A DNA stretch of 64,000 nucleotides from Mya arenaria (lineage: Eukaryota > Mollusca > Bivalvia > Myida > Myidae). Both the position numbers and the translations under genes were made by a program. The stretch covers positions 23,289,473-23,353,472 of the forward strand of contig NC_069126.1 in assembly GCF_026914265.1 (NCBI RefSeq), read 5' to 3'. Below the pieces are notes generated by a model that was given only the letters and a program-made list of their open reading frames with translations, was not told the origin of the DNA and did no database searches. Positions 23,871 through 36,460 of this stretch are shown here, piece after piece. The first letter of the stretch is position 1. The number at the start of each line of letters is the position of its first letter.

Positions 23871-24885
23871 ACACACACACAGAGACAAAGAGTGAGAGAG
23901 GACAGAGAGACAGAGCGACGGAGGGACAGAGACATAGAGACAGAGAGACAGAGACAGAGAGACAGAGACAGCGCGACGGAGACATAGAGACAGACAAAGA
24001 GACCCAGAGAAAGACAAAAAGACGGAGACAACGAGACAGGTACAGATACACAGAGCGAGAGAGAGACCGAGATACAGAGAGACAGGGGGACAGAGGGACA
24101 GAGAGACAAAGAGACAGAGAGACAGAGACTGAGAGACAGACAAAGAGACAGAGAGACAGAAAGATAGAGACAGAGACAGAGAGACAGAAAGATAGAGACA
24201 GAGAGACTGAGAGACAGACAGACAGGGAGACTGAGAGACAGAGAGACTGAGAGACAGACAAAGAGACAGAGAGACAGACAAAAAGACAGAGAGTCAGAGA
24301 GACAGAAAGATAGAGCGAGAGAGAGACAGAGAGACTGAGAGACAGAGAGACAGAGAGACAGAAAGATAGAGACAGAGGGACAGAGAGACAAAGAGACAGA
24401 GAGACAGAGTGACTGAGAGTCAAAGAGACAGACAGACAGAGAGACTGAGAGTCAAAAAGACAAAGAAAGACAGACCGAGAGACAGAAAGACCGAGTCAGA
24501 GACAGACAGGGAGAACGAAACAGAGACAGCGACAGAGAGACAGAGAAAGACAAACAAAGACAGAGAGACAGAAAGATAGAGACAGAGGGACAAAGAGACT
24601 GAGAGTCAACGAGACAGAGAAAGAGACACAAAAAGAAAGAGACAGAGATACAAAGAGACAGAAAGATAGAGACAGAGAGACAGAGAGACTGAGCGACAGA
24701 GAGACAAAGAGACAAAGAGACCGAGAGACAGAGAGACAGAGACAGAGAGACCGAAAGACAGAGACAGAAAGACAGACAGACAGACAGACAGACTGACTGA
24801 CTGACTGACTGACTGACTGACTGACTGACTGACAGGCAGACAGACAAATAGACAGGTAGACAGACCAGACTGAACAGACTAATAG
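23511..24885 (+). repeat. Purine-rich simple-repeat block (GA, GACA, GACT)
   Basis: About 1.37 kb in which the + strand is dominated by GAGACAGA-type motifs, with pure GA runs (23510-23540, 23796-23866), an AC run at 23867-23880, and a GACT run at about 24791-24832. A segment starting near 23553 recurs near 23958 with an offset of about 405 bp, so the block has internal higher-order duplication. The - strand frames rich in Ser and Leu are translation artefacts. The strand asymmetry could favour triplex (H-DNA) structure. Confidence 0.95.
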
Positions 24886-25455
24886 ACAGACAGGCAGAAA
24901 TCGGCCCTATAGCATTAAGAAGGTGGACTAGTTCTGTTGAATGAGGTCTCAATTTTAATAATTAACCGAAAATGCTTATCTACACTGTGGACAAAGTACT
25001 TCCGATTTCGCAATTACAAACAGAAACTGCACTTTATTTTGACGAGTGGTTACTCCCTTCGAGCGTTTGTAACAGTATTTATGATGCTGCCATCTCAAAC
25101 AAATTAATGAAGTTACAGTTAAATTGCAATTTCTTTAATACATGACGATAAAAAAAGATTTGTTTTCCATGAAAACTGATGCATTTCTTCAATGTAATGA
25201 TTATCTTAACTGTGAAAATCGCATAGCAGGAAATCACACTACTTACACAAATAAACACTAATACTCTAGCAACGGATGAGACTATGAACTTAATTATTTT
25301 GCAATTAAATGTGATTAAATTGATAATAATCATAGTGCGTCGGTTAAGTGTTTTATTTAATTGGGTCAACCTTTTTCCTTCTTTCAGACCGTCCATGTAC
25401 TTTTTTTGTTTACTTGTTGACCAGTGGCGCAGGAAGCAGATTGACGTAGGGGCGG
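24886..25455. other. No supported gene between GA block and family D copy 2
   Basis: AT-rich DNA. A - strand frame at 25079-25468 (129 codons) enters the end of the family D element and shows no recognisable domain; not called. Confidence 0.4.
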
Positions 25456-26548
25456 TGTAACGCCGCATAACAGCATCGCCGCATAAACGAAATCGACCAC
25501 GTTTATGCGGTGATTTTCAACGCATAAACAGGACTTTCTTATGTGGCAAAAAGGCACCCTTTCGCCGCATAAAAACAACAACAATTAAAACACATTGTAG
25601 TATAATAGTGGTTGATAAAGTTTCATCAAAATCGGACTTAGTTTTTTGTGTCCACTTAACCAAGCTTTAAACTAGACTTTTTGAGACGAAAATTCTGACA
25701 AAGATTTTGAAAGATCGGTTTAAATGTGAACCAAACCAAGTGATCTTTCTGCGAAAACGTTTGAAATGACGTTTGGCCCGACTTATGGCGGGAATATATG
25801 TTACGACAACGCACAACACCGTCATTTTGGACAATCAGAAAATTGATCATGAATCGTCGTATGACGTAAAATATATTCTCGCCTTTTTAAAGATTGACGG
25901 GCATGTACCCTTGACAATTCGCACTTTCAAAGTCATTTCAAACGTTTCTAAAAAAGTCAATTGTTAACGACGGACAAACAACAGAAATCCAACAATCCTC
26001 ACAGCTGCACATGTGCTCTTTGTGCTCAGATGAGCTAAGAATTATTTCAATGTCAAGAACCACTGGTAATTGTGCGATTGTGAAATTTATTCACGTCTAG
26101 GTCATCAGCGTATATCTCTGGTTACCAGGGCAACGAAAGGAAAACTTTTGAAAATGATATTGTTTCCAAATATTTCAACACAACATTAGTATTGGGCACT
26201 TGAACAAGGGGACTCAGATGACTGATATAGGGTCATCATGGACATCTTTCTTTTATTGATTGTGTTTTTATGCACTAGTCAATTGTAACCAAGAAAATGT
26301 AGATGTGAACACTCCAAGGGTAGTAATAATTTATTTTCAACTTTTCACCATCGTTTTTGTTGAAATATTAGAACTCTATTTTTTAGCTTTATAATAAATG
26401 GTTAAGTTAATCCTCTTTATGTGGCAAAAAGGCACAGTTGCGCCCCATATAAGCAATTTCTGCTTTATGCGTTGAGCGTCGCCGCATAGACGTGGTCGCC
26501 CTGTTTATGCGTTGAAAATCACCGCATAAACGAAAAAAGACACACCCT
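25456..26548. mobile_element. Large non-autonomous DNA element, family D, copy 2
   Basis: Begins TGTAACGCCGCATAACAGCA like copy 1 and follows it through GATAAAGTTTCATCAAAATC, CGTCATTTTGGACAATCAGA and TTGTAACCAAGAAAATGTAG. It ends in GCATAAACGAAAAAAG with subterminal GTTTATGCGTTGAAAATCAC palindromes. The extreme right end differs from copy 1, so its right boundary is approximate. No coding frame. Confidence 0.82.
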
Positions 26549-26559
26549 TTCTAGGTTGA

Positions 26560-27250
26560 GGAGACTTTTGGGGTTACCATTACAAAATGGCGCTTTCTGG
26601 TTATGTCTAAAAATACAATTTTAGTAAAACAACTAGGATGTAATGTTAAAAAAAATATTGTATTAAAAAGAAACCAATGAATTCATTCGACAACATGGTA
26701 AACAAAAGCATATAATGTAGCGGCGGACACCGCCCCTGCCGCTCCAACCATGGCGCCTCAGTGTTCGCTTATAAGTAATTGCTTCTATGGAAAAGTACAT
26801 ACCCATTGTAGAGATTGTGTTTGCTTAGTGTGTTGAGAAAGATGGTTAATAAATTGAATGGAATACTTTTTTTTAGAATTATCGTTGCTGATTTATTTTT
26901 TAAATCTTCGTAATAATTGGCTTTCTATTACTAAAATTAACAAGATTAAATCCAAGTGTGATAAAGTGGAATGAAAAAGAATACAGAGTAGCGAATAAAC
27001 AACCACCACTTACTCAGAAAAACAAGCAGTGAGAGACAATCTGTCTTTCCCATTATTTTCCAATCTTCCCAATCAAACAGGACTTTTACGCAATCAACTT
27101 TAATCAAGATTTCATTGAAAAGCTAACAGCAACCATTATCGCTTCTTTGTACGATCAGTCAAGTTTTGTGTTCATAACTATCTGAAATATTTTCAATAAT
27201 GATGCGTTAACCAATTTGTCGTTCTATTTTATTTGTCTCCGCTAGCAATT
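26560..27250. other. No supported gene
   Basis: AT-rich DNA without recognisable coding or repeat structure between family D copy 2 and the TAAT-rich island that follows. Confidence 0.35.
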
Positions 27251-27254
27251 TGTA

Positions 27255-27720
27255 ATTTTCTGACTTTTACCGTCTCAGTGGGATTAATTAGATATTCGAT
27301 TACCGCTCTAATTACCTCCCTTGGCTACCGAGAAACCTCGAATTCAGACGGAAATCAGTTAAAATTTCTTGTTTTATTTCCATTACTTGCGTGATTATCG
27401 TCAATTAAGCCGGACTTTGTCGCATTGGAACAGGCGATTTAGCGAATTTTGAAATAAACCAACAAATATGGCGAATACTGGCGCGTGCCTATTTATTCGG
27501 AATACCTCTTGCGGATTCGATGTTCCTCGGTAGCCGTCAATGTAGCGCGGGTATTCCGATTAATTGCTATGCGGCATGCGGGGACGGTAATCTGTTTACA
27601 GAGCTAATAACTTCCCTTCATAAGACGGTTATTAAGCGCTGAAAGACTGTCCACCAAATTGCAATTATACCGTCTAGAATTGCAATTGCTTTTGTAACGT
27701 GCGAAAACAGATAATACGTC
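27255..27720. promoter_or_regulatory. Candidate cis-regulatory island (TAAT-rich, repeat-free)
   Basis: Less AT-skewed than its surroundings and free of the repeat families listed here. Holds clustered homeodomain-type cores: GGATTAATTAG, TCTAATTACC, GTCAATTAAG, GATTAATTGC, GCTAATAAC and GGTTATTAAG. It is about 12 kb upstream of bsx exon 1. This is an inference from composition and motif density only. Confidence 0.25.
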
Positions 27721-28029
27721 CTTATCTTGAAAGTTGTTACATATTAAGTCATGACTGCATTGTTACCAGCGTGAGATCTTCCAAAATATTGTGTCACAAG
27801 CCCTTTTTAAAAAATGCAATTTCGTATAGCATGCTTGAAGACTGCATTTTTAGCCCCAGTGTGTGTTCGTGAACATGTCGGTTTGGATATTGCTATAAAA
27901 TAGATCATTAATAAAATGTGGATTTTTAAAATATAACAGAAACATAAGTAGTGAATGATGTTTTAGCGCATTGAGTGATATATTATTCAGTACCAAAAGC
28001 AAAAAGAAACATGGAGATATAAAAGAAGC

Positions 28030-28720
28030 AGGTAGACATCACAAAGAAAAGCGGCCGCGTACGACATCACCTGGTCAAGTGGTCGGTGGCCACATCCTCA
28101 CACCGAGAGACAACATCTACGTCATATACCTGTGAATTGTTCGACAACGCTCGAACAAAGCCCAGCATATTTAAGAACAAAGAGACCATCGCCGACCACA
28201 CGAACACTGTGCTGTATCCACTAATTTCATGAATACCAGCTTCGGAAGCGTCCGTATGCCTCTCCAGATTTGATCAACATTAAACACACAACTCATCTCG
28301 TATGTTGCCTCATGAAAGATCGCATCTGAGGATGCACGGCTGTTTTTCAAGATATATTTGGTGCGATATCAGAAACTCCTCCCTCCTACTTGACAGTTCC
28401 AATATTCAAATGAGTTGCGACACATTTTGCGAGCTCCGGTGTTTAGCTAACACCCGCCGAGCGATCTGATTGGCTAAGCCAGCGCCGCGACATTACATGA
28501 ATTAGCGTGAGTTATTGATACAGCGAAATGGAGTGGTTATTTATACAAAATGAGAATTCTAGCGAAATCTGAGAATAAATTATGATTAATCGGAATAATA
28601 TGAGGATTCTTGCAATTCAGTTCAAAGTGAGAAGAGAAAGACATAATCTTGCCAAAGTCTTCCGACATTACGCGTATTAAAGACTCGCGCGAAAAGACGA
28701 AATTGTGCCAGAAATTCCAT
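28030..28720. promoter_or_regulatory. Candidate regulatory or promoter-like island
   Basis: GC-balanced sequence with GCGGCCGCGTACGAC, a CCAAT-type motif (TGATTGGCTAAGCCAGCG at about 28469), TTATTTATA at about 28536 and a TGATTAATCGG site. No coding exon could be recognised. It could be an enhancer or an unrecognised transcript start. Confidence 0.22.
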
Positions 28721-29297
28721 TGAAAACCTTCTGGAATTAAAACTAGGTAAGTTATATATCCAAAAGAATAATAAAATAAAAGTGTGCGTAAAAATTTGCG
28801 ACTAAAATGAACTTGATATTATAAACACACATCTTTGAAATTTGAGTTTTCGCCGAAAAAAACGTTGCGTTCTTCTGTAAATAAATAATATAGAATTGTA
28901 ATATAACTCTATTTCATATTTTATTTAATCATCTTTATTGATTAGCTATTTACAATACTAATATTTATTTTTTCTTTTACTTTAAATAAAATACGGACTT
29001 TTATCTCAGGCGTAATGATCGCATTTTCCGCCGTCCTCTAAAACATTTATTATTATTTCAAAACACGCAAATAAGAACCTAGTTTTTTAAAATAATTGTA
29101 TCTTTTTTAATTCAAAAGAAAAGCTTTATTCGAAATTGTATTTTATATATTAACAATAATTGTTTTCGTATATTAAAATATATATACTTATAAATACATT
29201 GTTTCTTTTTATTACTTACCTGTATGACGCGCTTTTTAATTTTAAAACAGGGCATAATCATGAGGACTTCCCATACAAATTATGTAGTAAAGTAGTC

Positions 29298-29298
<1 letters not shown>

Positions 29299-29395
<97 letters not shown>

Positions 29396-29490
29396 TCCAT
29401 TTATTCATTCATTCATTCATTCATTCATTCATTCATTCATTCATTCATTCATTCATTCATTCATTCATTCATTCATTCATTCATTCATTT
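29299..29490 (+). repeat. Compound tetranucleotide microsatellite (TTTA)n(TTCA)n
   Basis: Roughly 24 TTTA units run from 29299 to about 29396 and then switch to about 22 TTCA units. The clean switch suggests one point mutation followed by expansion of the variant. The Ile/Phe/Leu-rich open frame across it is not a gene. Confidence 0.97.
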
Positions 29491-30554
29491 AATTTATATA
29501 TCTATTTATTTATTAATTTGCTTTTTATTTGATGTTCAATTTACTTATCATTCAAATAAGACACATAAATTGTTTTATTTAATTTTCATTTTAAACAAAA
29601 TTTATCCAACATAAATTGCTATTTTTTAAATATAATATAATAAATTATTAGTATCACGAAAACCCAAATAATAAACAGCGTAAAACATCTATCTCGATAA
29701 TGGGATGTTTCAATTTCAATTTTCATTTTTATTCTTCTTATTCTTACTGTGTCTGCGACTTTAGGCAACGCCCTTTTTAAATGATGAATTTATCATTATT
29801 ATTTAATGTAAAAAAAATGTTTCCCCATATTCTGATAATGATATCATGAATTTGCATCAAACTTTGATCTCTTTACTATGCTTTCACATTGTATTTGTCA
29901 TTTTATTTTTGATTCCGCACAACGTATAAGAGTTTTTGAAACTCTATTTTATTAGAAGGGAAATAGTTTGCAATGTAAAAGAATTAATTCAAAACAAAAT
30001 TCAGAAAACACGGGTAGTCACATATTTCAATTTAAGATTTTCATGATTTTCATGCGTGTTGTTCTAACAAAAAAACTTATTATATTTGAATCGAAAAGAA
30101 GGACACATATTAAATGTATCATTCATAACAGTTAATAAGTAATGCAATAAAAGCAGTTATATATACCTTATGTTATATTTATATTAAATACCAAATTGAA
30201 TGAATAAAGTAGCTCAGTTTTTGTAATTAGTTCAATTCAATATTGAGAGTGAGTTTATGAAACAATATATTATGTAAATTAATTATAAATGTCAATTTCC
30301 ACACCAAAATGACAGTCTTCAAAACAAAACATGTTGATATTTATTTATTCCAGTGTATATTCCCATTTTCAACTGACTAACTGATTGATTGACTGTTTAA
30401 TTTTATTAATATATTTAGATGACAATTTCGTGAAAAAAATGTCATTCGTCTAAACATAGTTATAGCTGAATTTATTCCAGTGTTTAAACTATTGTTTTCT
30501 GATTGATTGTACTGGTTACCCATAATAATAATAATCAAATTGTCAATGATATAT

Positions 30555-30955
30555 ATCGGCCATTATTGTAAAATTTTCGATATATTTCGCCCAATTCTAA
30601 ATGTATCCAAATTTTTTACATTGTCGACATATCTCGCACAATTTTTAATGTATCCATTTTTGTTACATTGTCGACATATTTCGCCCAATTGTAAATGTGT
30701 ACTTTATTTTTACATTTACGACATATATCGGCCTATTTTAATGTATACATTAATGTTATATTGTTGACATATTTCGCCCAATTTTAAATGTGTTCATTAT
30801 TATATTGTCGACAGATTTCGCCCAATTTTAATGTGTACATTATTGTTATATTGTCGACATATTTCGCCCAATTTAAAATGTATATATTATTTTTACATTG
30901 TCGACATATTTCGGCCTATTTTATATGCATAGATTATTGTAATATTGTCCGGCAA
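30555..30955 (+). repeat. Tandem repeat, about 47-bp unit, eight to nine copies
   Basis: The unit includes TTTCGCCCAATTTTAAATGT, ATACATTATTGTTATATTGT and CGACATA. Unit lengths vary and copies are diverged, which suggests an old array. Short open frames through it are unlikely to be real. Confidence 0.88.
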
Positions 30956-31478
30956 GTTCTTAAAGCTACAGTGTATGCGAATATATACCAAAAACACAAT
31001 CAGATAGAAGTAAATATACTATATATAGCTGTATTTGATTGCTTTATATTATTTCTAGCGGTATCCAATTTTGTTAGTTCATTAGCGTTAAATACATTTT
31101 CCTTCTTCCAAAGGAAAACACATGTGTTTTGTTGTAGATAAAATCAGAATTTATATACAATTTCAAAAACACTGTAACACAAAACATGTACCCAAATGTA
31201 GCGAAAACATGGAATACAGGGTCTTGTGTTCAACCGCTGTTTGAAGTTTGTTTTGTTTCTGAATTCTTCATTTTATCCAGTATCACATAATGCATACATG
31301 TTATAAATATGTTTTATAAGTGATCAAATGGGTAGAATTATTTAATATTCTACGAGTTTAGAATTCCATTTTAATTTCGCCTGTTCTGACTGTGAACATA
31401 CAATTTTCATAAATTTCACTTATTTTGAAATTTAGACTTCTTCTCTCGTCCAAATAAAAAGCCATCGCCCGCAGACCT

Positions 31479-31728
31479 GGCCCCGTTTCTTAAAAGTTCT
31501 TAAGTGTAATTCAAGAATCCTATTTCATTTAGCAAAAATATTTACTTAAAAAGGATCTGATAAAACAAAAAGTACTTTGTCTTATTTATTTCAAATATTG
31601 TTTCCTTTGAAAGCATGAAACAAACTCTTTAAAAAGGAAATATTATGCATTTTATCCCCAATCAAAATAGTGTCCTAAGCTTGTACCTGTTATACTGGAC
31701 CGTTACGAAGTTTCGAGAAATCGTGGCC
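31479..31728. mobile_element. MITE, family H, copy 1
   Basis: GGCCCCGTTTCTTAAAAGTT at the left and AAGTTTCGAGAAATCGTGGCC at the right, with interior TATTTCATTTAGCAAAAATA and AAAAAGTACTTTGTCTTATT shared with 50610-50858. The ends are imperfect inverted repeats (GGCC, TTTCT/AGAAA). Confidence 0.75.
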
Positions 31729-32287
31729 TGGAATACAAAAACGACATCGGTTTTGTCGCAAAATTCTGATATACTACAATTAAATGTAATTTTGTAAACT
31801 TTTAAGGCAAATTATGAAAGAAAAACATGTCTCTTTCAGTGTAAAATCGCATTTTTTTTTAACTTTTCACCTGATGTAGACCAAAAATAAATATGCTGAG
31901 ACATTCCGTGAACTGTATTGCGATCTTACATCAGACTAATTTATATCATATTTCTGAACGTCTGTATAGGAGGAAAGACAAAACTAAGATGAGCAATTAG
32001 AAACTGTCGACTTTATTCGTCTTTGACAAATAAAAATATAATTTAGCATATTAGAATTGTCTTATAGTTAGGCTAATTAGCGCGTTGAACGTCACACACA
32101 GTTTGAAAATTAGGTTTAATGCCGTTTTTTAAATATCTCATTTGGTTAGGCCAAAAAAAGTTCTTTGTTTCTTCTTATATATCCCATTGGATATATTTAG
32201 TAGTAGATTTAGTTACGATATAGTGCTTTGTAAAATATCCGATGTGTTTTAAGCTTTTATCGTCTCTTATAACTCATAAGTGGTTAT

Positions 32288-32569
32288 CAGGGGCGGATCC
32301 AGGATTCGGGGGTTACTTAGGGGAGTACCCTTTTGACTTGCGCCCCTCCCTCAGAAACGAAATTTATTTGGTTTAAAGTGTTTGCAGGTGGGTTTTTGGG
32401 TCCTCCCCCAAGAAAATTTTAGAAAATTATTGTCCGAAATGGTGTATTTCGGGCGTATTTCATTACTTTTCTTCTCCTATATTGAAACCTATATTGAAAT
32501 AAAAAGCAAACTTAGACGATTTCAGGGGGGGGGGGGCGAGTGCGCCCCCCCCCCCCCCCGAATCCGCTA
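32288..32569 (+). mobile_element. hAT-like non-autonomous element, family C, with 8-bp target repeat
   Basis: Begins CAGGGGCGGATCCAGGATTC and ends CGAATCCGCTA. GTGGTTAT lies on both sides (32280-32287 and 32570-32577). An 8-bp duplication and a CAGGG-type end fit hAT elements (family knowledge). Contains G and C homopolymer runs near the right end. No transposase frame. Confidence 0.85.
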
Positions 32570-32857
32570 GTGGTTATGTGTTTCATGTAAATGACGTTCA
32601 TGAATATGATCTGTCTTTGTACACAAATGACATATATGAGACGGACATAAACGGAGGAATATAAATATATCCAAAAAAAATACGGTGGGTAGGCAGGCAT
32701 AACCCTTTTGTTTGGAGGACCGGGATTCTGTACCAAACTGACCTATATTAGAGTATAAAAAAATAATATTAAATAGTCAACTTTTAACATGTTTACTCAA
32801 AAAAAATGCACGTTGTTAAGGAAATTACGAAAAAAGAATCCATACTACGGCAATACA

Positions 32858-32912
32858 AAGAGTGTAGGGTCGGGCGGAAAAAATAGGGTCGGTCGGGTCA
32901 GTGGACTTTTTT
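32858..32912 (+). repeat. GGGTCGG-rich repeat scrap
   Basis: AGGGTCGGGCGG and AGGGTCGGTCGGGTC in tandem-like arrangement within AT-rich DNA. It resembles dispersed repeats I associate with molluscan genomes, but no second copy is in this window. Confidence 0.3.
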
Positions 32913-33195
32913 ACGCCGTATGGTTTATATTAATTATCAGTAAACGTTCTGGCAATGTACATAACTGTGACAGAAATAATCTGGAAAAAATCATATTATG
33001 AAACCACATTGTTCAAGCAAAAAATCATGCAATATTGCCCCCAATGTGCTCACATTTGTTCTGTAGCATATCCTAATGATCGACATAGATGGCAGTTGAA
33101 GGGTAAAACTACGTTAATAAAGGAAGTTTCTAACATTTCTTTTGCCAAATTTATGATATTAACTTTCTTCACAGCCCCACATAATGTGCTCTTTT

Positions 33196-33410
33196 CAATC
33201 TTACCACCCTGGCTCTTTTCTGCAGCACCTTGGCCCTTTTCTGCAGCACCCTGGCCCTTTTCTGCAGCACCGTGGCCCTTTTCTGTAGCACCCTGGCCCT
33301 TTTCTGCAGCACCCTGTCCTTTCTGCAGCACCCTGGCCCTTTTCTGCAGCACCCTGTCCTTTTCTGCAGCACCCTTGCCCTTTTCTGCAGCACCCTGTCC
33401 TTTTAAAAAA
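33196..33410 (+). repeat. Minisatellite, 21-bp unit, about ten copies
   Basis: The unit is CCTTGGCCCTTTTCTGCAGC plus A, with CCCTGG and CCTGTCC variants and one 19-20 bp member. Because the unit is 21 bp, several frames on both strands stay open (heptapeptide periods such as FSAAPWP). These are explained by the repeat, and no protein family was recognised. Confidence 0.93.
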
Positions 33411-33419
33411 AAAACTCAA

Positions 33420-34870
33420 TGCTATCCAGTAACTAAAAATAGCATCTCTATTTCAACCGCTTTTTTCAACAACATTCCGGAATGAAGTAAAAGAAAATAA
33501 TTTGAAAGTTAACAAAATCGACGTTAAGGACGTTGTTTACTTCGACTGAGTTCTGTAAACTCGGCTATTTTTTTGCTTTGGTCAAACACATGCGAGTTTT
33601 TTCAATGTTAGTTCTTTTGCACTGTTTAAACTGTGTCGTTTTCTATGTCTTGTTGTTTTGATATTTTGCGATTTTTTATTATAATTTGTGAAATTATAGT
33701 GATTTTCGCTTGAAGATGAAAATTGAGAAGGCTTGTTTCCTTCTGGCATGCAATCAACGCTGAGATGTTGGGTGTTTTAATTACTTGTATTGGTGTGATT
33801 CCACTTTTTTCCTCACGTAGGAGCGTTATTCTTGGCACCGTATGTTCGTGAGTGACAGCAATATTATCTCGTAGAAAATATAGTGTTTCAAATCGCCCCA
33901 AAGTACCGTAGAACCGAAACTCGTTATAAAAATTATTCCCTAATAACTACCTGCAGTGACGAATCTAATACTCTATTTCAGATAATTTAGTGGTTAAACT
34001 TTTCTTTTGATTTTTTTTGCTGCAATTTTACTTTGAACAGTAAAGTCACGCAAGTCTGATGAGCGCGGAATAAGCTTATATCATAAAGGTACTATACGAG
34101 AAAAATGTGAACAATTTTTATAACTACTATAATTAGCTGTGTTTACGTCTTCAGAAAATGACAGTTATCTGCGCCGTTTTTAATATAGCATCCTTGAAAA
34201 TATCATCGGATACCCACATTGCACTCTTACCCTCTAGGGCAAATTACACCAATTCAGATGTGCATACTCATTGTTTTGAAGCTGAATGGTTTGTGGTTTC
34301 AAAAACAGGTAAGACATGCTGGGATCGGCTGGATCTGTTTTTTTCCTCTAACACCGCATTGTGTGTACATCTACACCGGATTTCGTCACTTTCTCGAATA
34401 CACAGAGGTTACGTTCAACTAATTTTAATGTTCCTATAAAAAACGTATTTTTTTCTGACGCTGTTTAATATAACATGTGGAACTTTCTCCCCATATACGG
34501 TGTCGGGATCATGAAGCACTAAAAATCAGTGTTATTTCGCGTGAAAGTTGGTCAAATGTGTATAAAATATATAGGGAGTTTATTTAGTAGTCTGTGACCT
34601 CTATGTTAGAGTTCTATTTGGGCGATATACAGAGAATCGAGAAGACGTTTCTCTTTTTTGATTGCATTCATTGTGTTTATTCCACAAGATAAAACAAAAT
34701 AGATGCACTTCTTTTTTTTGTCCCGGCGCAGCCGGGTGAACACTTGTAACTGCTAAATACATAACACAAATAAATGTGAATTTTTTCCGTGAATACGACC
34801 ATTGAATACAAGACCTACCCGATTTAGAAATAAAACAAAACTGGAAGTTGAAAATAAGAAAACATCGATA
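33420..34870. other. No supported gene
   Basis: AT-rich. Overlapping + frames at 34158-34439 have no recognisable domain. Nothing else assigned. Confidence 0.35.
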
Positions 34871-34879
34871 AATTATTAT

Positions 34880-35400
34880 TTTTTAAACATTTTATTCGGA
34901 GCTTCCTTCTTGCTGTGATATTGCGTCGGTTGCCGTCAGCGCTTTAGTGGTGTTATGTGTCCCTATTTTTGGCAATTAATTAATATATTTGTCTGTAATT
35001 GGCAACGCATGCGGTCCCTTCTCAAACTATAGTTCCATTTAACAAATAATCCAGTTATGGCGCTAAAATGGACCGAAACTAGTCCATCATTCGTAAAGGA
35101 AATTCAATCATTCCTACGGGCGCGCTTCTGGAAAGCATTTTGAGGCGACAGGCGTTATAGAGCAATTTTCCAAGCATTTCTCGATATTATACTAAATTAA
35201 GACACATTATGTTCAGTTATCAACGTAATTTTTCTCCGTTTCTCGGTATTTTAGCCATTATGGGCACTTGGGAAACTAAATAGAGGGAATTAAGGAATTC
35301 TGAAGACTTAAAGTAGCGGTGCAAGAGATCGCGTGACGCCGAGATGTAGTTTGGAAACGCGAGAAGTGGGGAAATCGTTTAGTTTGCGATAGGAAGTGTG
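34880..35400. promoter_or_regulatory. Candidate cis-regulatory island upstream of bsx
   Basis: Repeat-free stretch with GCAATTAATTAATA, CTGTAATTGGC, CCATCATTCG and several GC-richer patches. About 4.5 kb upstream of the bsx ATG. Composition-based inference only. Confidence 0.22.
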
Positions 35401-35807
35401 TTTGAACTTTGTATTTCATATCAGTGTGTATTATTGTTCTCCTCTTTTTGTCTTTTGTTTCCGATATCTTATTTGTTTACTTCTTCCCATATATCTGATT
35501 TTGTTAACAGAGATCTGGTATCCTCATCTCATGTCAACTTACCTCAACTCAACTCAACTCAGATTATATATATCAATGAATAAGTGCATGTTCAGTAAAA
35601 AACACGCTATGTCAAAGGACCTCGGAAAATTCCAAACAAACACGAAAACAAAACGTGTTTAACTAAACACATTCGAAATTAGTTCGACAAAACCGTAACA
35701 TCGAGATAACAGAGTTCGACACATCGAGTTTTGCTTGTACAGCGGTTGGCTAAAGCCGTATTTATAATGCATCTCAGTGAAGAATTTCAACTAAGTTCAT
35801 CAAACAA

Positions 35808-35954
35808 GGGTGGTGTTCAATATGTTACTTAAGTCAATCTTAAGGTTATACATCATTGCCTTCTTTAAAACTAAAGGTCCTTTATTTATAACACACAATC
35901 CGATTAGCTACATCTTTCTTAGATCCAATTACGGCCAGTATTGAAGACCACCCC
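35808..35954. mobile_element. MITE, family G (GGGTGGTGTTCAAT ends)
   Basis: GGGTGGTGTTCAAT at the left and ATTGAAGACCACCCC at the right are inverted ends of about 14 bp. The interior CACAATCCGATTAGCTACAT is shared, reversed, with 47150-47252. Confidence 0.8.
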
Positions 35955-36199
35955 AAAACTGTGAATTTCAGGGCAAAATGCAATACTTTTATGACTTTAT
36001 ACTCAATTTAAATGTAGTTTATATATAAAATCCTTTGAATTCTTAACATTGATATTATTCTTGATCACTTAAAAGAATTCCAGTAAATGATTGACATCTG
36101 TTTTGGTGTGTTTTTTCTATAAAACAATGAAAGTTATGGGGCTCAGCTCAGTAGCCTTATATTTCATCAAGATCACTTTCGGTGTCAAATATATTATTT

Positions 36200-36460
36200 A
36201 AAGTACTGACTATATTATTCTATGCCGCGAAATTGTGACATCGACGGTCTCCCAAGCTGGCACATTTTTCCGACAATGGCACCGAAAACGTTTCTTTGAA
36301 AAAAAAACATCGCATGTTCTTACCGATAAGGTGGAAACATGGGGCTGGGCGTTGGCTCCTGGTGGCCCCGTTTTGGGAATGGGTGCGCCTAGGAAACCGG
36401 ACGGGTTAAAGTCACTCGAATCAAGGCCAAACATACACACAACAAAAGACACTGTATGAT
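36200..36460. other. Open frames on both strands, not assignable
   Basis: Frames at 36235-36459 (+) and 36210-36515 (-) overlap a GC-richer stretch. Neither shows a family motif I recognise. It may be an exon of an unrecognised gene or chance. Confidence 0.2.

Noticed and set aside
23438-24423. Long Ser/Leu-rich open frames (over 300 codons) on the - strand
   Set aside because: They are the translation of the GA/GACA simple repeat in several frames at once; no domain, no unique sequence.
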